DNA of 64,000 nucleotides from Aquatica leii (lineage: Eukaryota; Arthropoda; Insecta; Coleoptera; Lampyridae). The stretch lies in assembly GCA_035610365.1 (NCBI GenBank), contig CM069439.1:21651533-21715532 (forward strand), given 5' to 3'. Positions 22,355 to 33,729 of this stretch are shown here, in pieces; within the stretch, counting starts at the first letter, position 1; the number at the start of each line of letters is the position of its first letter. The position numbers and the translations under genes are program-made. The notes beneath the pieces were generated by a model, which worked only from the letters and a program-made list of their open reading frames with translations, was not told the origin of the DNA and made no database searches.

Positions 22355-23377
22355 CAGCCTTGTTCATAATAGTGAGACACTTTCATAAATGACTTGTATT
22401 ATAGAGGAATATGGAAATACAAAACAAAATACAATTAAGACATTATTAACTATTTATTCGTAACAAGTTTTCAATATTTAGTAGAACCACCCTTAGCTTT
22501 TATAACCGCCGTAACCTTTTTTGGCATACTTGCTACTAACGATTTGTATACAGAAGGTGACAAATTATTCCACTCTTCCTGCAATTTTTCTTTTAGTTCT
22601 GTTTTTGAACTAATGTTATATTTTTTAATGTTTCTTTTTGGACTAGACCATAAATGCTCAATTGGATTGAGGTCAGGGGATTGTGCCGGCCAATCTAAAA
22701 CGTTAATTCGATTAGAAGCCAGCCAACCCCTACTTCTACGCGAAGTATGACAGGGAGCGTTGTCCTGCTGAAATTTTATGGTCTGATGATCCATGTTTAG
22801 AAATATTTTTTTTATAAGTCTTTCAGACATGACTCTAGCGTTGAAATGTAGGTAGCGCCGTCCATGTGACCTTCGCAAATAAATAAGTTTTCTTTTCTCG
22901 AGCCTTACAACCTTTAAGTTCAGTTTTCCTCAGTCTTCTTCTCACCGTACATGCTGAAATAGATGGTCCTCTGCCAGCAGACATCTCAGTAGCAAGCTTA
23001 ATTGACGACATCTTGCGGTTTCTAAGACTTGTGCGTACTAACAACCGATCTTCCTGAGAAGTTGTTAGACGTTTTCTTCCACATCTAGTCCTAGATTTGA
23101 AGGATCCTAATTCATTGTACCGTTTAATCGCGTTAAAAACAGCCGTTCTAGAACATTTGATTTTTGAAACTAACAAATCGATCACTTTCGAAAAACTAAA
23201 TAATTTCCCAAATTTATATCTGACGACCATAGTAATAAAATAAAGTCAACAAACTTGTTTTGCATCATAAAACAGTATTACTTAAAACAACCCTATAAAG
23301 AAGTTTTTGCCAAATGTCGCACCTGTAACGGATTTTGTTAGATTTTTATGGGTGTCTCACTAACATGAACAAGACTG
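22355..23377 (-). mobile_element. Tc1 element with internal deletion
   Basis: Flanked by TA (22353-22354 and 23378-23379). Terminal repeats CAGCCTTGTTCATAATAGTG on the left and, reversed, CAGTCTTGTTCATGTTAGTG on the right match at 23 of 26 bases. At 1023 bp it is shorter than a typical Tc1, because the middle of the transposase is gone. It abuts the DD41D copy 2 element with no spacer beyond TATA. Confidence 0.9.
22471..23230 (-). pseudogene. Tc1 transposase (DD34E), internally deleted
   Basis: The N-terminal frame (23230-22835) holds the paired-type helix-turn-helix (FSKVIDLLVSKIKCSRTAVF) and GRKRLTT, then ends in RRLRKTELKGCKAREKK. The C-terminal frame (22878-22471) starts at a region normally about 100 residues further on and holds KFQQDNAPCHTSRR (D2) and WPAQSPDLNPIEHLW (E, 34 residues later), ending AKGGSTKY. 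The segment with the first catalytic Asp (WSDE motif) is missing and the two frames differ, so the product cannot act. The family inserts at TA dinucleotides by cut and paste. Confidence 0.88.
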
Positions 23378-23405
23378 TACATTTTTACCGTTTACCTACT
23401 CTTAG

Positions 23406-23592
23406 GTGTATTATGAAATGTTACGAAAAACTCTGATTAGAAGATCGAAATGAAAGTTTTATAATGAATTTAATACAAAAATAGAACAAGATATATATTT
23501 GCAAGGTCAAATTGAAGTAACTTATTATGTTAAAAATGCTTTAGTACAAAATTTATTTTTGCTACGCCGACATTTCGTTGCTGAGTAGGGAT
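23406..23592 (+). pseudogene. DUF7869-type protein, exon 2 (copy B)
   Basis: An acceptor (ACTCTTAG ending 23405) is followed by TGT ATT ATG AAA, giving CIMKCYEKL, then LEDRNESF after a stop. One base out of frame comes YNEFNTKIEQDIYLQGQIEV and a stop at 23588-23590. The C.C..KC.EKI..E.R...F..F pattern is the cysteine-containing N-terminal region of the same transposon-like family as exon 1. Copy A shows the homologous LKCIEKSTEEERLAFFNDFW. Decayed, with at least one stop and one frame change. Confidence 0.55.
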
Positions 23593-23599
23593 AAGATGT

Positions 23600-24460
23600 C
23601 AAATTTTAAAATTCTATTTTATTCGTTCTGTAAAGTTTAAAGAACGCAGACATCTACTAGCGTTGTGTACGTTCAACAATGTTTTCATTGTTACGTACAC
23701 GCTTCCATGTGAATTGAAATAAAATATTGTGGTGATCTGAGTGAAAGTCTTTATTTGGGGTGAGAATTTATCTCTTATTTTATAGTTTATTTCATTCTTT
23801 TATAATTGTCTGTAGCGTGTTTCTATACATCCACCCGTGTTCTTCGTGGAGTTGATAAGTACATGTTGTAATTGTAATTTCCATGATGACTTTACGTCAC
23901 TGGAGTTAACGCCACCTACACTTTCGAATAGTTGAATACAATTATTATCATATTGTAGGAAACAATGACCAAATTTACAAAGTTAATTGGAGGGAAACTA
24001 TGCGCATTCGTTTATTTTTAGTGATCGTATGAATTAAAAAGGGGCTTACTTGTGATAACGCCTTATGTACGTTTTTTTGTGTTAGATTTCAATTAAGTTT
24101 TAGGTAATACTGGTACATAGACTAGCTAGCTTTTACTTGAAAAAACCTCATTGTAAGTATTGTTATTTCTATTTTAATTTTTACTTTTTTGGTGGTCAGT
24201 CGATTGTAACAATGGCCGTACGTACATATCAGCTTATTAACAGAATTAATTATAAAATCGCTTTGTTGTGTCACATATTATTATATGGCGCGCTTTGATT
24301 CTCTAACTCTTTGATTTTCGTACTTTTGTGTTTTAATTTACGAATGTAAAGTCAATCCTTCTCTAAATGTAAAAGTTAGACCGACTAGATCACTTTGCTG
24401 TACGACGTGTTACCCAGTCGCGGGCGTACTTTTTATTTTGTAGGTGACACCGACCTACGT
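23600..24460. other. Stretch without a recognised gene
   Basis: No supported coding sequence. It contains one clear hairpin at 23665-23700, listed separately. This interval should hold the middle of the DUF7869-type copy B gene if the nested model is right, but no such sequence is recognisable, so that part is deleted or decayed. Confidence 0.35.
23665..23700. repeat. Short hairpin
   Basis: GTGTACGT...AACAATG (23665-23681, with a two-base TC bulge) pairs with CATTGTTACGTACAC (23686-23700) around a TTTT loop: 15 bp of stem. Function unknown; it could be an inverted-repeat scar or a structured RNA. Confidence 0.5.
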
Positions 24461-24464
24461 GCTA

Positions 24465-24784
24465 GTATTATATCTGCGAGCTGGGCAACTCATTCGCAAG
24501 AATTGTTATACGCGCAACGTACTTATCTTATCAAACACGTGCGCATATAACAATTCAAAGTAGGTAGAACTTAAAAAAATAGTTTCAGTTATAAATACAC
24601 ACTAGTAATGTAAATGCCTTTTTATGGAATTGTATTCTTATTTTTATTATGTTCGAATCATGTGTACGGTGATGAATAATCTGTGTGTTAATAATTTCAT
24701 TTAATTATGTCTCGAGTGCTTAAGACCGAAAAGCCAACGGTGCCACTGCAAGCCGATAACGCGACCAATCGCTCGGATACAACA
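24465..24784 (+). repeat. Left LTR of the Gypsy fossil
   Basis: Defined by comparison with the right copy: the first about 47 and last about 45 bases are shared, and the central part is absent from the right LTR. Right-hand partner at about 28657-28749. Confidence 0.75.
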
Positions 24785-24878
24785 TTGGTGACGAGGATGG
24801 GATTCAACATTGCCGTTGGATTAATACCGGCATTTAGACGTTGATAGCCCGGGCACATGGTCCGATTACTGTGATGAT

Positions 24879-25600
24879 TTGGATGTCTTCTTTTCTGCAA
24901 ACCGCATCGATCAAGAGTCACAGGTAATTCAAAGATCAACTTTTTGTAGTGTTATCGGTTCCGCTGCATTCAAATTGTTACGTACGATAATCGCACCGTA
25001 CAAATACACCGAACAAACGGTAGAACAATTACGACAGGCACTCACAAACCATTTTGCGCCAAAGCAATCAGTCGTGTTATATTCGCATCGATTTTTTACG
25101 CGATTACAACGTCAAGGAAAAATTGCAAATCAATACTTAGCAGCCTTGCGAGCTATAGCCGATCATTGTGAGTACGAAGCTACGCTTGATAGTTTAATAC
25201 GCGATCGGTTTATTTCCGGTGTACGCGATACAGTTCTTCATCGTCGTTTGCTGGAAGACCAAAACATTACTTTACAATTAGTCATAGAACGCGGCAACGC
25301 GTACGAACAGGCGTTAGTTTTGTCCGACGAAGTGAAGTTGTCAGCATCACAACTGACCTCGCAACTCCATATCAAGCATACCGCGAGAGCGCTAAATCGA
25401 CGATGATCTGTTTTTCGTAATCAACGACAATTCCGAAATTCACAGTCAAGTTTGCGATTACAATCTCCGCATCAAAACCGAAGTTGTGCCGGATGTTTAG
25501 GATCGCATCCTCGGGCGCACTGTCCATTTTTAAAAGCTATATGCCGCACGTGCAAGAAGACAGGACACATATCGACCGCTTGTCGATCACGATCGCTAAA
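24879..25600 (+). pseudogene. Gypsy gag region, fossil
   Basis: A helical gag-type segment of about 175 codons (QLRQALTNHFAPKQSVVLYS, FTRLQRQGKIANQYLAALRA) resembles Gypsy retrotransposon capsid proteins. It is followed by a cysteine-rich nucleocapsid region (CAGCLGSHPRAHCPF, CRTCKKTGHISTAC) of the zinc-knuckle type. Part of a broken LTR element. Confidence 0.75.
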
Positions 25601-25699
25601 CAATGTAAACACAACGTACGCACTAACAACACTAGCTAATGATTCCGACGATCTGTTAGTAGCATCCATTCGTGCACAAAACAACCCGCCGTCGATGGT

Positions 25700-28630
25700 A
25701 ACTGTTCGCACTCATGGTTATTCACTGCTGATAAAGATCGACACCGGCGCCGCCGTTACTATCGTGTCGAGATCAACGTATTGCCGGATGAATCAAGTGC
25801 GAACGACTCCCTTAGAACCTTCACAATTCGTGGTGTCAGTGGCAACACAATAAGCGTTCTGAGTTGCGCTGACGTAAATGTACGATATCAATCGATCAAT
25901 ACCGAATTACCACTTATCGTGTCGAACAACGAATCGCTGAACCTACTAGGCAGAGATTGGTTTTATCGCTTAGAATTCTTTGTCGGAGGCATTAATAACG
26001 TCGACTGTCCTAATCAAATTTCAACTATATTTACTAGACACGCGCCAGTTTTTAAACCAGGTCTGGGCAAATATAGAGGTGAACCAATCTATCTTGAGTT
26101 TCACCTCAATATAAAGCCACTTTTCTGCAAGTCACTTCGTGTCCCGTTAGGCATCGTGGATAAGGTTAACACAGCTATCGATAAGCTAATCGAAGATGGT
26201 GTTTACGTTTCCGTTAATTATACGCAATGGGGAACTCCGCTTGTGCCGGTCATAAAGGCGGACAGTTCGATAAGACTCTGCGCCGATTATAAAGTTACCA
26301 TCAACAAAGCGTTGAGGCGGCATCCACATCCAATTCCGGTAATAAGTCACTTGCTGACTAACTTGCGGGGTGGTAATGTCTTCGCTAAACTTGATCTAGC
26401 TCTACCTGCAACTAAAGGTGAATCATCAATCATCGTTTTTGCAAACAGTAGTTACGCATCAAGGAGCTTTTTGAGTAACCAGGTTGCAGTTCGGAGTTAG
26501 CACAGCACCAGGCAAATTTAAAGCCGTAATCGACAAATTATTAACCGGAATCGACGGTATCGCTGCATATTTTGACGGCATAGTCGTAGCCGCAGAAAAC
26601 ACAGTTATCGCATCGACTCGATCAAGTGCTTACCCGATTAAGCACAGTTGGTCTTCGCCTTCGACCGGACAAATGGGTCTTCTTTACAAACGAAGTCAAG
26701 TTCTTAGGCTATATCATTTCATCCAAGGGTCTCAAACCTGATCCAGAATTATGTGCCGCTTTCCAAAAAGCTCCAGCTCTTTCTAATAAAAAAGAGTTAC
26801 ATGCGTTCTTGGAATTACTAAATTCTTTCATACGTGCTTGTTAAACAAAGCAACCGTAGCCGAACCGTTACACCGTTTATTTGAGAAACAAAGTAAATGA
26901 AAATGGACAGCAAACCATCATAACGCGTTTGAGTAATGCAAACGTTTTTTATCGGCAGATTCTGTTTTATCGCATTTTAATCCAAGAGTCCCAATTGAGC
27001 TTATTTGCGACGCATCTCCAGTCGGAATCGGTGCCGTTTTGTGTCATCGAAAACCTGATTGAAGTGAGTTACCGGTGGCTTACTTTAGTCGATCATTGTC
27101 TTCAGCCAAACGAAACTATGCACAAATCGATCGAGAGGCGTTAGCGATCATTGCTGGCGTTCGCAAATTTCATCAATTTCTTTTCGGTTTTTAGTTTGAA
27201 ATAGTGACCGATTACAAACCGCTTCTCGGACGGTTTGATTCGTGTCGTCAGACACCCGAAATTATATCGCCAAGAATGTTACGATGGAGCGTCATGATAG
27301 CCGTTTATAAGTACTGCATCATTCACCGTCCGGGCAAACAGATTCCACACGCCGATGCCCTTAGTCGACTTCCGTTAGCGGTACCCGAGGTTACGTCGAC
27401 CGATCTAAGATCTACTCATGGGCAGTCACAGGGTGGCCACACACTAACGCAGTGCCATTAAATTTATGTTGTTATTTGAAACACCGAAACGTTATAAGTA
27501 CATACAAAGGGTGCTTGCTTTACGGAACCCGAACGATTGTTCCTCCATCAAGTCAAAAATACATTTTTGACTTGTTACATGTCGCACATCCGGGGATGAC
27601 TCGAATAAAAGCAATTGCTCGAAATTACTCATTGTGGCCAACTATTAATAACGACGTCGAAGAGTACGTTCGAAACTGTAGTGCTTGTCAGATGCATCAT
27701 AGCGCACCGCCGTCAGTGCCACCTGTTAAATGGTCAAAACCGCCAGCACCTTGGTATCGCATAAACGTCGATTATGCCGGTCCTTTCAAAAGTCGCCGTT
27801 TCCTATTGATTGTTGACGCATTGACTAAGTGGTTATAAGTGCGAGAAGTTAGCATTGTGAATCCAATTAATACTATTATTTGTTTGCGATCAATTTTTGC
27901 GACTCACGGAGTACCGGCAATTTTAGTTAGCGACAACGACAAGGCATGTTTCGACACTCCTCAGTTCAAATTGTTTTGTAGATCAAACGCAGTTTGACAT
28001 GTCCGTACAGCATCCTATCATCTGCAATCTAATAGTCAAATTGAACTCATGGTTCAGACAACTAAACGATCATTAGAAAAAATAATGGCAAGTCACTCAA
28101 TCGAGAAGAACGAAAAATGGAAACAAGCTATCGATAGCTTTCTTCTTTCTCAACACGTGACGCCCTTAACTCCAGACACACTAAGCCCATCTGAATTGTT
28201 CTTCCGACGCCGACTATGAACTAGGCTTGACGCAATCAATCCCGTAAACAATCCAGATTTCGATCGACAAGAATCACCCAATGTCAAACGGTCGCGTTCA
28301 TTCAGCGTTGGTGATGCAGTTTACGCCCGCAACTATGGAACCGGTCCCTGGTGGGTGCCAGCAACAGTTTTAGCACCAAAAAGTGCAGTCACGTACAATC
28401 TCAGCACATCAAATGGAACATATTTTCATCGACACGCTGATCAGTTGCGACCAAGAGTAAGCGAACAATCATCAGTAACGACAAATCAACAAAACAATAA
28501 AGAAGATCAGTCTATATCAAGTCCGATAAAACCGTTCCGTTACTACCGCTGCCAGACCAATCGTCATCATCAGGTTCACCTGTCATCTGTTGATGAGGCC
28601 AACGATGACCCAACGTACTCTCCCAGCAAA
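25700..28630 (+). pseudogene. Gypsy pol region (protease, RT, RNase H, integrase), fossil
   Basis: Domains are readable in order. Protease: LLIKIDTGAAVTIVS near 25730. Reverse transcriptase: RLCADYKVTINKAL near 26275 and the finger and palm motif NVFAKLDLA near 26375. RNase H and its end marker HADALSRLPL near 27350. Integrase zinc finger: HPGMTRIKAI...CSACQMHH near 27585-27700. Integrase core: INVDYAGPF onward near 27760. The 3' tail (28355-28633) is the poorly conserved integrase C-terminus. Broken in many places. Confidence 0.8.
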
Positions 28631-28656
28631 TGACACCGTGTTCCCAGCTGGGTAGA

Positions 28657-28749
28657 GTATTATATCTGCGAGCTGGGGAACTAATTCGCGAGAATTATTA
28701 TACAGTGCCACTGCAAGCGGATAATGCGACCAATCGCTCGGATACAACA
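28657..28749 (+). repeat. Right LTR of the Gypsy fossil, shortened
   Basis: Keeps both ends of the left LTR but is much shorter. It is followed directly by the GCTAG flank repeat at 28750-28754. Confidence 0.75.
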
Positions 28750-28754
28750 GCTAG

Positions 28755-29265
28755 TGTTTGATAAAATTTATATAAGTATACTTATATACCTTCTTCTTCT
28801 CTCTGCGTTACCACTTGTGTCTTCTCATTAGTTCTATTTCAGCTGCGGGTGCGGGTAGATTTAAACGGTGTGTCCCACTCCAGTCTTTTATCGTTTTGGA
28901 GTTTTATTAAATTATTTTATAATTATCACGAATCTTACGACTCTATTGCCAGAACAACTAAGTTAGTCGCCGCTCTTTTTTAGTTACGAGAAAAACCACC
29001 TAACAAACTTCTACCAAGTCAAGTCAAGAGTTCACAAATTACCACCACCTGCCTATTGGTAAGATGTGTAACAACCTGTAGCATGTAGCAAAACCTTTAG
29101 ATTCCTCTTTTTGTCACCATGTAGCGCTAGTTGATTTTAGTAGTGTTACAGAAACATGATTCTGTTTGTCGGTAAAGTGTAAAGTCTGACTTTCAACGTT
29201 AACTGTTTATAACTTAAAAGTTTATTGTTATGTGCTATGGTTTTTGTGCAGTTGTGAATTAAGAC
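28755..29265. other. Flank between Gypsy fossil and DUF7869-type copy A
   Basis: No coding motif seen. It probably contains the 5' untranslated part of copy A, but no terminal repeat for that copy could be found on this side. Confidence 0.3.
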
Positions 29266-29269
29266 AGTA

Positions 29270-31075
29270 TGAGTGATCCAGAAATATCTGACCCATACAG
29301 TGTGTCTGAATCTGAATCTGAATATTTTGGATCAACTGGTAGTAGTTCTACTTCCGCTAAGATATAAAATTGTTCAAAACTAACCAACTATAACATTATT
29401 TTAGAAAATGAAGCTATTACTAGTAGTATCATTTTTAAAGCAGAGGTTACTAACAGAAAAAGGAGAAAACGGTTTAGAGAAGTAGAAAGTCGAAAGACTA
29501 GAATACATTAACAGGAAGTGAAATACAATTCAAGAAAAAACGATTTACGAATAAAAATTACAACTGCAGGTTAAAGTGTATCGAGAAGAGCACAGAAGAG
29601 GAGAGACTGGCTTTTTTTAATGATTTTTGGAAAATCGGTAGTTTCTCCACACAGAATGCTTGCATTGGTGGTCTTGTCAAACCTTAAGAAATTAAGCAGA
29701 AGCGTCCAAAGAGTAGCTCTAAATCACCTACAATTTATTCAAATAAATACTATCTTAACCTTGGTGCACGCTTGATCAACGTATGTAAGCAGTACTTTCT
29801 TAATACATTTGATGATGGCAGGGTGACCAGAGCAATAAAAAAAAACTAGATCAACTTCACCCGGTGAAGATTTTCGTGGTAAATATCCTCCACCTAACAA
29901 AACGCTAGCACAGATTGTTGAGTATATGCAAAACCATATCAGCAATTTTCCAGATTATACTTAGCATTACACTCGACAGATCAACCCCAACAGGAAGTAC
30001 TTGTCATCTAATCTAAATATACGACTAATCTATCAACTTTATGTAAAAAAGTGCAAAATGAAAATAAAAATTTTCAAGTAAAGCTATGTATAGGAAAATA
30101 TTTCATCGGGATTTTAATTTGCATTTTCATACGCCAAGCAAAGATACATGTTCTAAAAACAAAACTACAAAACGGTAGACGAGTTACATCTGCGTAAAGC
30201 AGGAAAAGCTAAAGCATCGATTAAAGAAGCTATTCTAAATCCTGCCAAAATTTACAGGTTTACATTTGATTTTGAAAAAGTTCTAGCTTATCTTCATCTT
30301 TTCAGTTCTATAGCATATTACAAAAGAAATATGTACGTTTACAGTCTAGGTTGTCATAATCTAGCTACAGAACAAGCTTACATGTAATGTTGGGATGAAA
30401 CTTTGGCATCCCGTGGTTCACATAAAAAATATCATCGTGTTTACGCAAACATATTTCAACGCGTACTGCCTCTTACAATCATATTATTGCCTACAGTGAT
30501 GCATGTACCGGGAAAAATAGAAACATTAAAACAAGTTTAATGTGGTTAAAATTATTGGCGGAAAGTTAAAATTTGAAAGTTATCGATCACAAACTTTTGC
30601 TATCGGGACTCTCTTATTTACCTAATGATAGAGGCTTTGGGGGAGTTGAGACATTTGTTAAAAAGAGATTGGTATACCATTATACAAAAGGCAAGAAACA
30701 GAAATCGGTTTGTTGGAGCAAACAGAGTTTTCTCTTCCATGCGTTTAGAGGAAGTCTTTTGCCACCGAAAAAAATGAAAAGAAATGCTCTATAAATTGGC
30801 TTAAAATTCAATGGTTACAGTTTAGAAAAGAAGAACCATTCAATATATTTTACAAAAAGACGTTGAATGATCAAATTTGAAACGTTTGACTTACAATCTA
30901 ATAAAAAAGGTAAGTCTTTACGATTGGCTAATGTTGCATTGAATAATCTTTATAATAGTCCTTTGCTTGTGTCAACCAAGAAGAAGACGAATATCTTAAA
31001 ACTTTTACAATTTATCCCTCCAGTAGACCACACATATTTTAAAAATTTAAACAAAACTGAAGTGTTAGAATAATC
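29270..31075 (+). pseudogene. DUF7869-type transposon-like protein, copy A
   Basis: ATG at 29270 gives MSDPEISDPYSVSESESEYF and a Ser-rich stretch. The KRRKRFREVESRK region lies near 29460, LKCIEKSTEEERLAFFNDFW near 29575, NPNRKYLSSNLNIR near 29985, and FDFEKVLAYLHLFSS, AYYKRNMYVYSLGCHNLATE and WDETLASRGS at 30266-30420. Those last motifs are the DUF7869 core. The C-terminal part (WLKIQWLQFRKEEPFNIFY; SLRLANVALNNLYNSP; FIPPVDHTYFKNL) ends at 31073. The order matches the family from end to end, but frames change at least six times. Family function is unproven; its repeated occurrence and acidic residues suggest an RNase H-fold transposase, which is inference. Confidence 0.65.
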
Positions 31076-31379
31076 TGGACCCCTCAAAGTTGTCGAATTT
31101 TTGGACCAGTATGAGTGATATGTGTGTTTTTAAAACTACATTTTGTTTTTTTTAATACTAAATATTCTTTAATAAAAATCTTGATCTGCTTTTTTTATGA
31201 ATAAATAAATAATTTCAATTCTAAGTAGTTTTATTAACATACTTTTATGTGGATTCAATTTTTAGCTCATAATATCTCAAATTAGTACTTAACTGACTTA
31301 CACCACTGTACCTTTCAACGCCTCAAATGATACCGTTGTTCTTTGTTTTATTTACATGCAGAATGTTCACTAGCTTGAA

Positions 31380-31835
31380 GTGCCAATCCAGGATCTTTTA
31401 TACCTAGCTCGGCTGTGAACATATTTGGAATTCATAATTTGAATACTGGCAAATCTTATTTGTGCATTTATCATGAGGGTAGTGCCAACAAAGGATCAAA
31501 TGAGATAATTTTATTTTTGATTGACTATATTAATACGAATATCGGCAAATCAATAATCAAGCGCCTTCGATTAACGTGTGATAAATCTATATCATAACAA
31601 GAACCATGTTGTAAGAATGCTGCTGCTTTTGTAAAAACGAGCAAATTTGATAAATAGATAATAATTATAAAATAGAAGTTAAATTTCCAACACAAATGGC
31701 CTATCCATCTGGAAAAGTATCCATTTTGGAAACTAAAATTAAAGACATGAAACTTTTATTACGTTATGTGCAGGAAAATATTGGGTGATGAAAACATTAT
31801 TCAAAATTGTCCGAAGAAAGAGTCTAAAGGTAAGA
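31380..31835 (+). pseudogene. DUF7869-type C-terminal piece (copy B)
   Basis: The frame at 31415-31597 reads NIFGIHNLNTGKSYLCIYHE, GSANKGSNEIILFLIDYI, the DUF7869 core stretch 'YNLxxxNxxTGxxxxYxxxExxxxRGSNE'. Further on, KFPTQMAYPSGKVSILETKI and LLLRYVQENIG (31685-31790) resemble the family C-terminus. It is clearly different from copy A, which ends 300 bp upstream, so it belongs to a second copy. It fits the copy B gene begun at 20020. Confidence 0.5.
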
Positions 31836-32154
31836 GAGAATACTAATAAAAATGTTGTTTTATTACATTTTCAATAATAATTTTTTTTTAAAAAAGCCCT
31901 AATTTTTCTTTAACGCGCAAAACAGTGACATAATTCAAAAATAAATGTTTTTCATTGTTGAAAGAGTTCAAATCATGAAATTTTAATCTCAAAAATTAAA
32001 TTGATGTTTTTCAAATTTTCAGATAAATTTTAAAAATACTTTAAAGTTAGATAAAACTTAAAAGAATACATCATTTCTAACTTTTTCAAAAACAGTTTTT
32101 ATCGATTATCTTGAAACATCAAAAAGTGACTTAACCCCTTTCGACAATAACAAT

Positions 32155-33725
32155 TTAAAAGCGTTAAAATAAATAAACTGCTAAAAATATCAAAATACTT
32201 GTATCTCAAAAATGAAATAAGAAATGATAGTCGGAACAATAAATCATAATGCAATTTGAATTATGCATATATTTACAGTATTTTGCAAATGTAACAAATG
32301 TCTAAGCTGTCACTAAGCATATAGAAAAAAGTATTTCAAAACTTATATAAAAAAATATTATTTTAAATTTAAATGTACACGAGACAAAGCTTTGTCTTGT
32401 TCAACCTTAAATTTTTTTATTTAAAAATCAAAAAATTAAACGAATTTTTACTATCGATGAAAAAACCTGGATTTAAAGTCAATTGTCTTCATTAGGTCTG
32501 CATGATAGAAATTAACAAAAAAATAGAAAACTTTCAGTAACATTTATTTTAGATAAAATTTAAAAAAAGTTTTAGTTTTCACAAAGTGAAACAAGCACGT
32601 TGTCTAGTTTTGTTTATATCTTTTTAAAAAATCGGTTAAATTATAACATCTAATAAATTTTCAAACAATTTGTTTTCAACAACTTTTATTAGAGCATTTT
32701 GTCAAATTTAATAAAACTTTTATAAATTAATTATGCATTTACAAAATATTAAAATTTAGTAAATATTTTTTACTTTTTCGTATTTGTTATTTTTATAATG
32801 TTGCTTTTAACAACCAAATGTAAATTGTTTGTTAAGCAATTATCAAAGAATACGAATTAAAATAACTTTATTTGTTATTTAACAAGAAAAAAAATAAAAT
32901 ATATATAATTTAAATGATTTGAAATATAAGACTAAACAATAACACCAATTAGGTAAATTTAAGCGACTATTAAACAAATAAACAAACGTTATTTTAACAA
33001 AAATAAATAATTGTAAAACAAATAATAAAAATAATTGGAAAAACATTTTAAACGAATAATATTGTTTAGTTTTATTTGCTAATTATATCTGTTCTATACC
33101 AATTATACGATTGTTGTGTCTTTGTGAATATTTTTTAAATTCTAAACTTTAAAGTTGCTGTATAATAAATAAAATAAATATTTTTATTTGCAATTACTAC
33201 ACCGTGCATTAATTAAGTTTTTTCAAGATGCGTTGTTCAAAACGAAAAACATTCCTATTAAATTATAATAATCTGAATCCGTTTACACATTTGCTTCTAA
33301 CTTTTTTTAATCACATGAATATGAATTATATGGAATGTTTGTAAATATGAACGTTAACAAAAAAAATTTGAAGTTAATCATTTTCAGCGACGTATTTGTA
33401 TAAAATTTTTGATTATACTTAAGGGGGAAAAATAAGGGGAAATAAGAGACAAGCCAATGGGAGACAAACTTTGAGCGCAAAAAAGGAAGGAGCAACTTAT
33501 CGAATAAAACCTAAAGAGTAGGGACACCGGTACTACTAACCGACAGATAGGCGTATGTATATTGTATATCTCATTTTAATTATAAACTTTTGACTACACA
33601 AATTAAGAAAATAACACTATAAAAAATTATTAAAAATTTATGTTTTTTTTATTTGGTACATTTTCTAATTCTGATTAGTTAAGTATGTAATTAATAATAG
33701 AATTTTCCATTTTGGATAATTTTTG
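32155..33725. other. AT-rich stretch without a recognised gene
   Basis: No supported coding sequence, RNA gene or inverted repeat. The short frames here have no recognisable motif. Confidence 0.35.
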
Positions 33726-33729
33726 TGTT

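Larger units (their letters stand above)
24465..28749 (+). mobile_element. Gypsy (Ty3) LTR retrotransposon, broken fossil
   Basis: The left LTR is about 24465-24784. The right LTR, about 28657-28749, is a shortened version sharing both ends (start TATTATATCTGCGAGCTGG; end CGCTCGGATACAACA). The 5-bp repeat GCTAG flanks the element (24461-24465 and 28750-28754), so the insertion itself is intact at its edges. Shared LTR positions differ at roughly 6 of 93, which suggests an old but not ancient insertion. Parts in normal Gypsy order: gag (about 24800-25410), zinc knuckle (25480-25600), protease (25730-25850), reverse transcriptase and RNase H (26040-27400), integrase (27540-28250) and a 3' tail. 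The coding region is broken in roughly eight to ten places. Confidence 0.88.
19756..32150 (+). mobile_element. Putative DUF7869-type element B carrying nested insertions
   Basis: The left end (19756-19786) and the reverse complement of the right end (32120-32150) match at 27 of 31 positions, both starting TTATTGT and ending AAGTCACTTTTTG. Related subterminal words (GTTGAAAGGGG..., with inverted partner) recur at 19893-19950 and 31968-31995. Between them lie, in order on the plus strand, exon 1, exon 2 and a C-terminal piece of one DUF7869-type gene. The DD41D, Tc1, Gypsy and second DUF7869-type elements lie between those pieces. That these ends delimit one element is inference; no target duplication was found. 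Confidence 0.5.

Noticed and set aside
25472-25711. Minus-strand frame across the Gypsy nucleocapsid region.
   Set aside because: Opposite-strand shadow of the LTR element; no family motif.
31280-31330. CCTTTCAACGCC near 31310 as the right terminal repeat of DUF7869-type copy A.
   Set aside because: It resembles the GTTGAAAGG words of copy B ends, but no matching left end was found upstream of 29270, so the border was not claimed.
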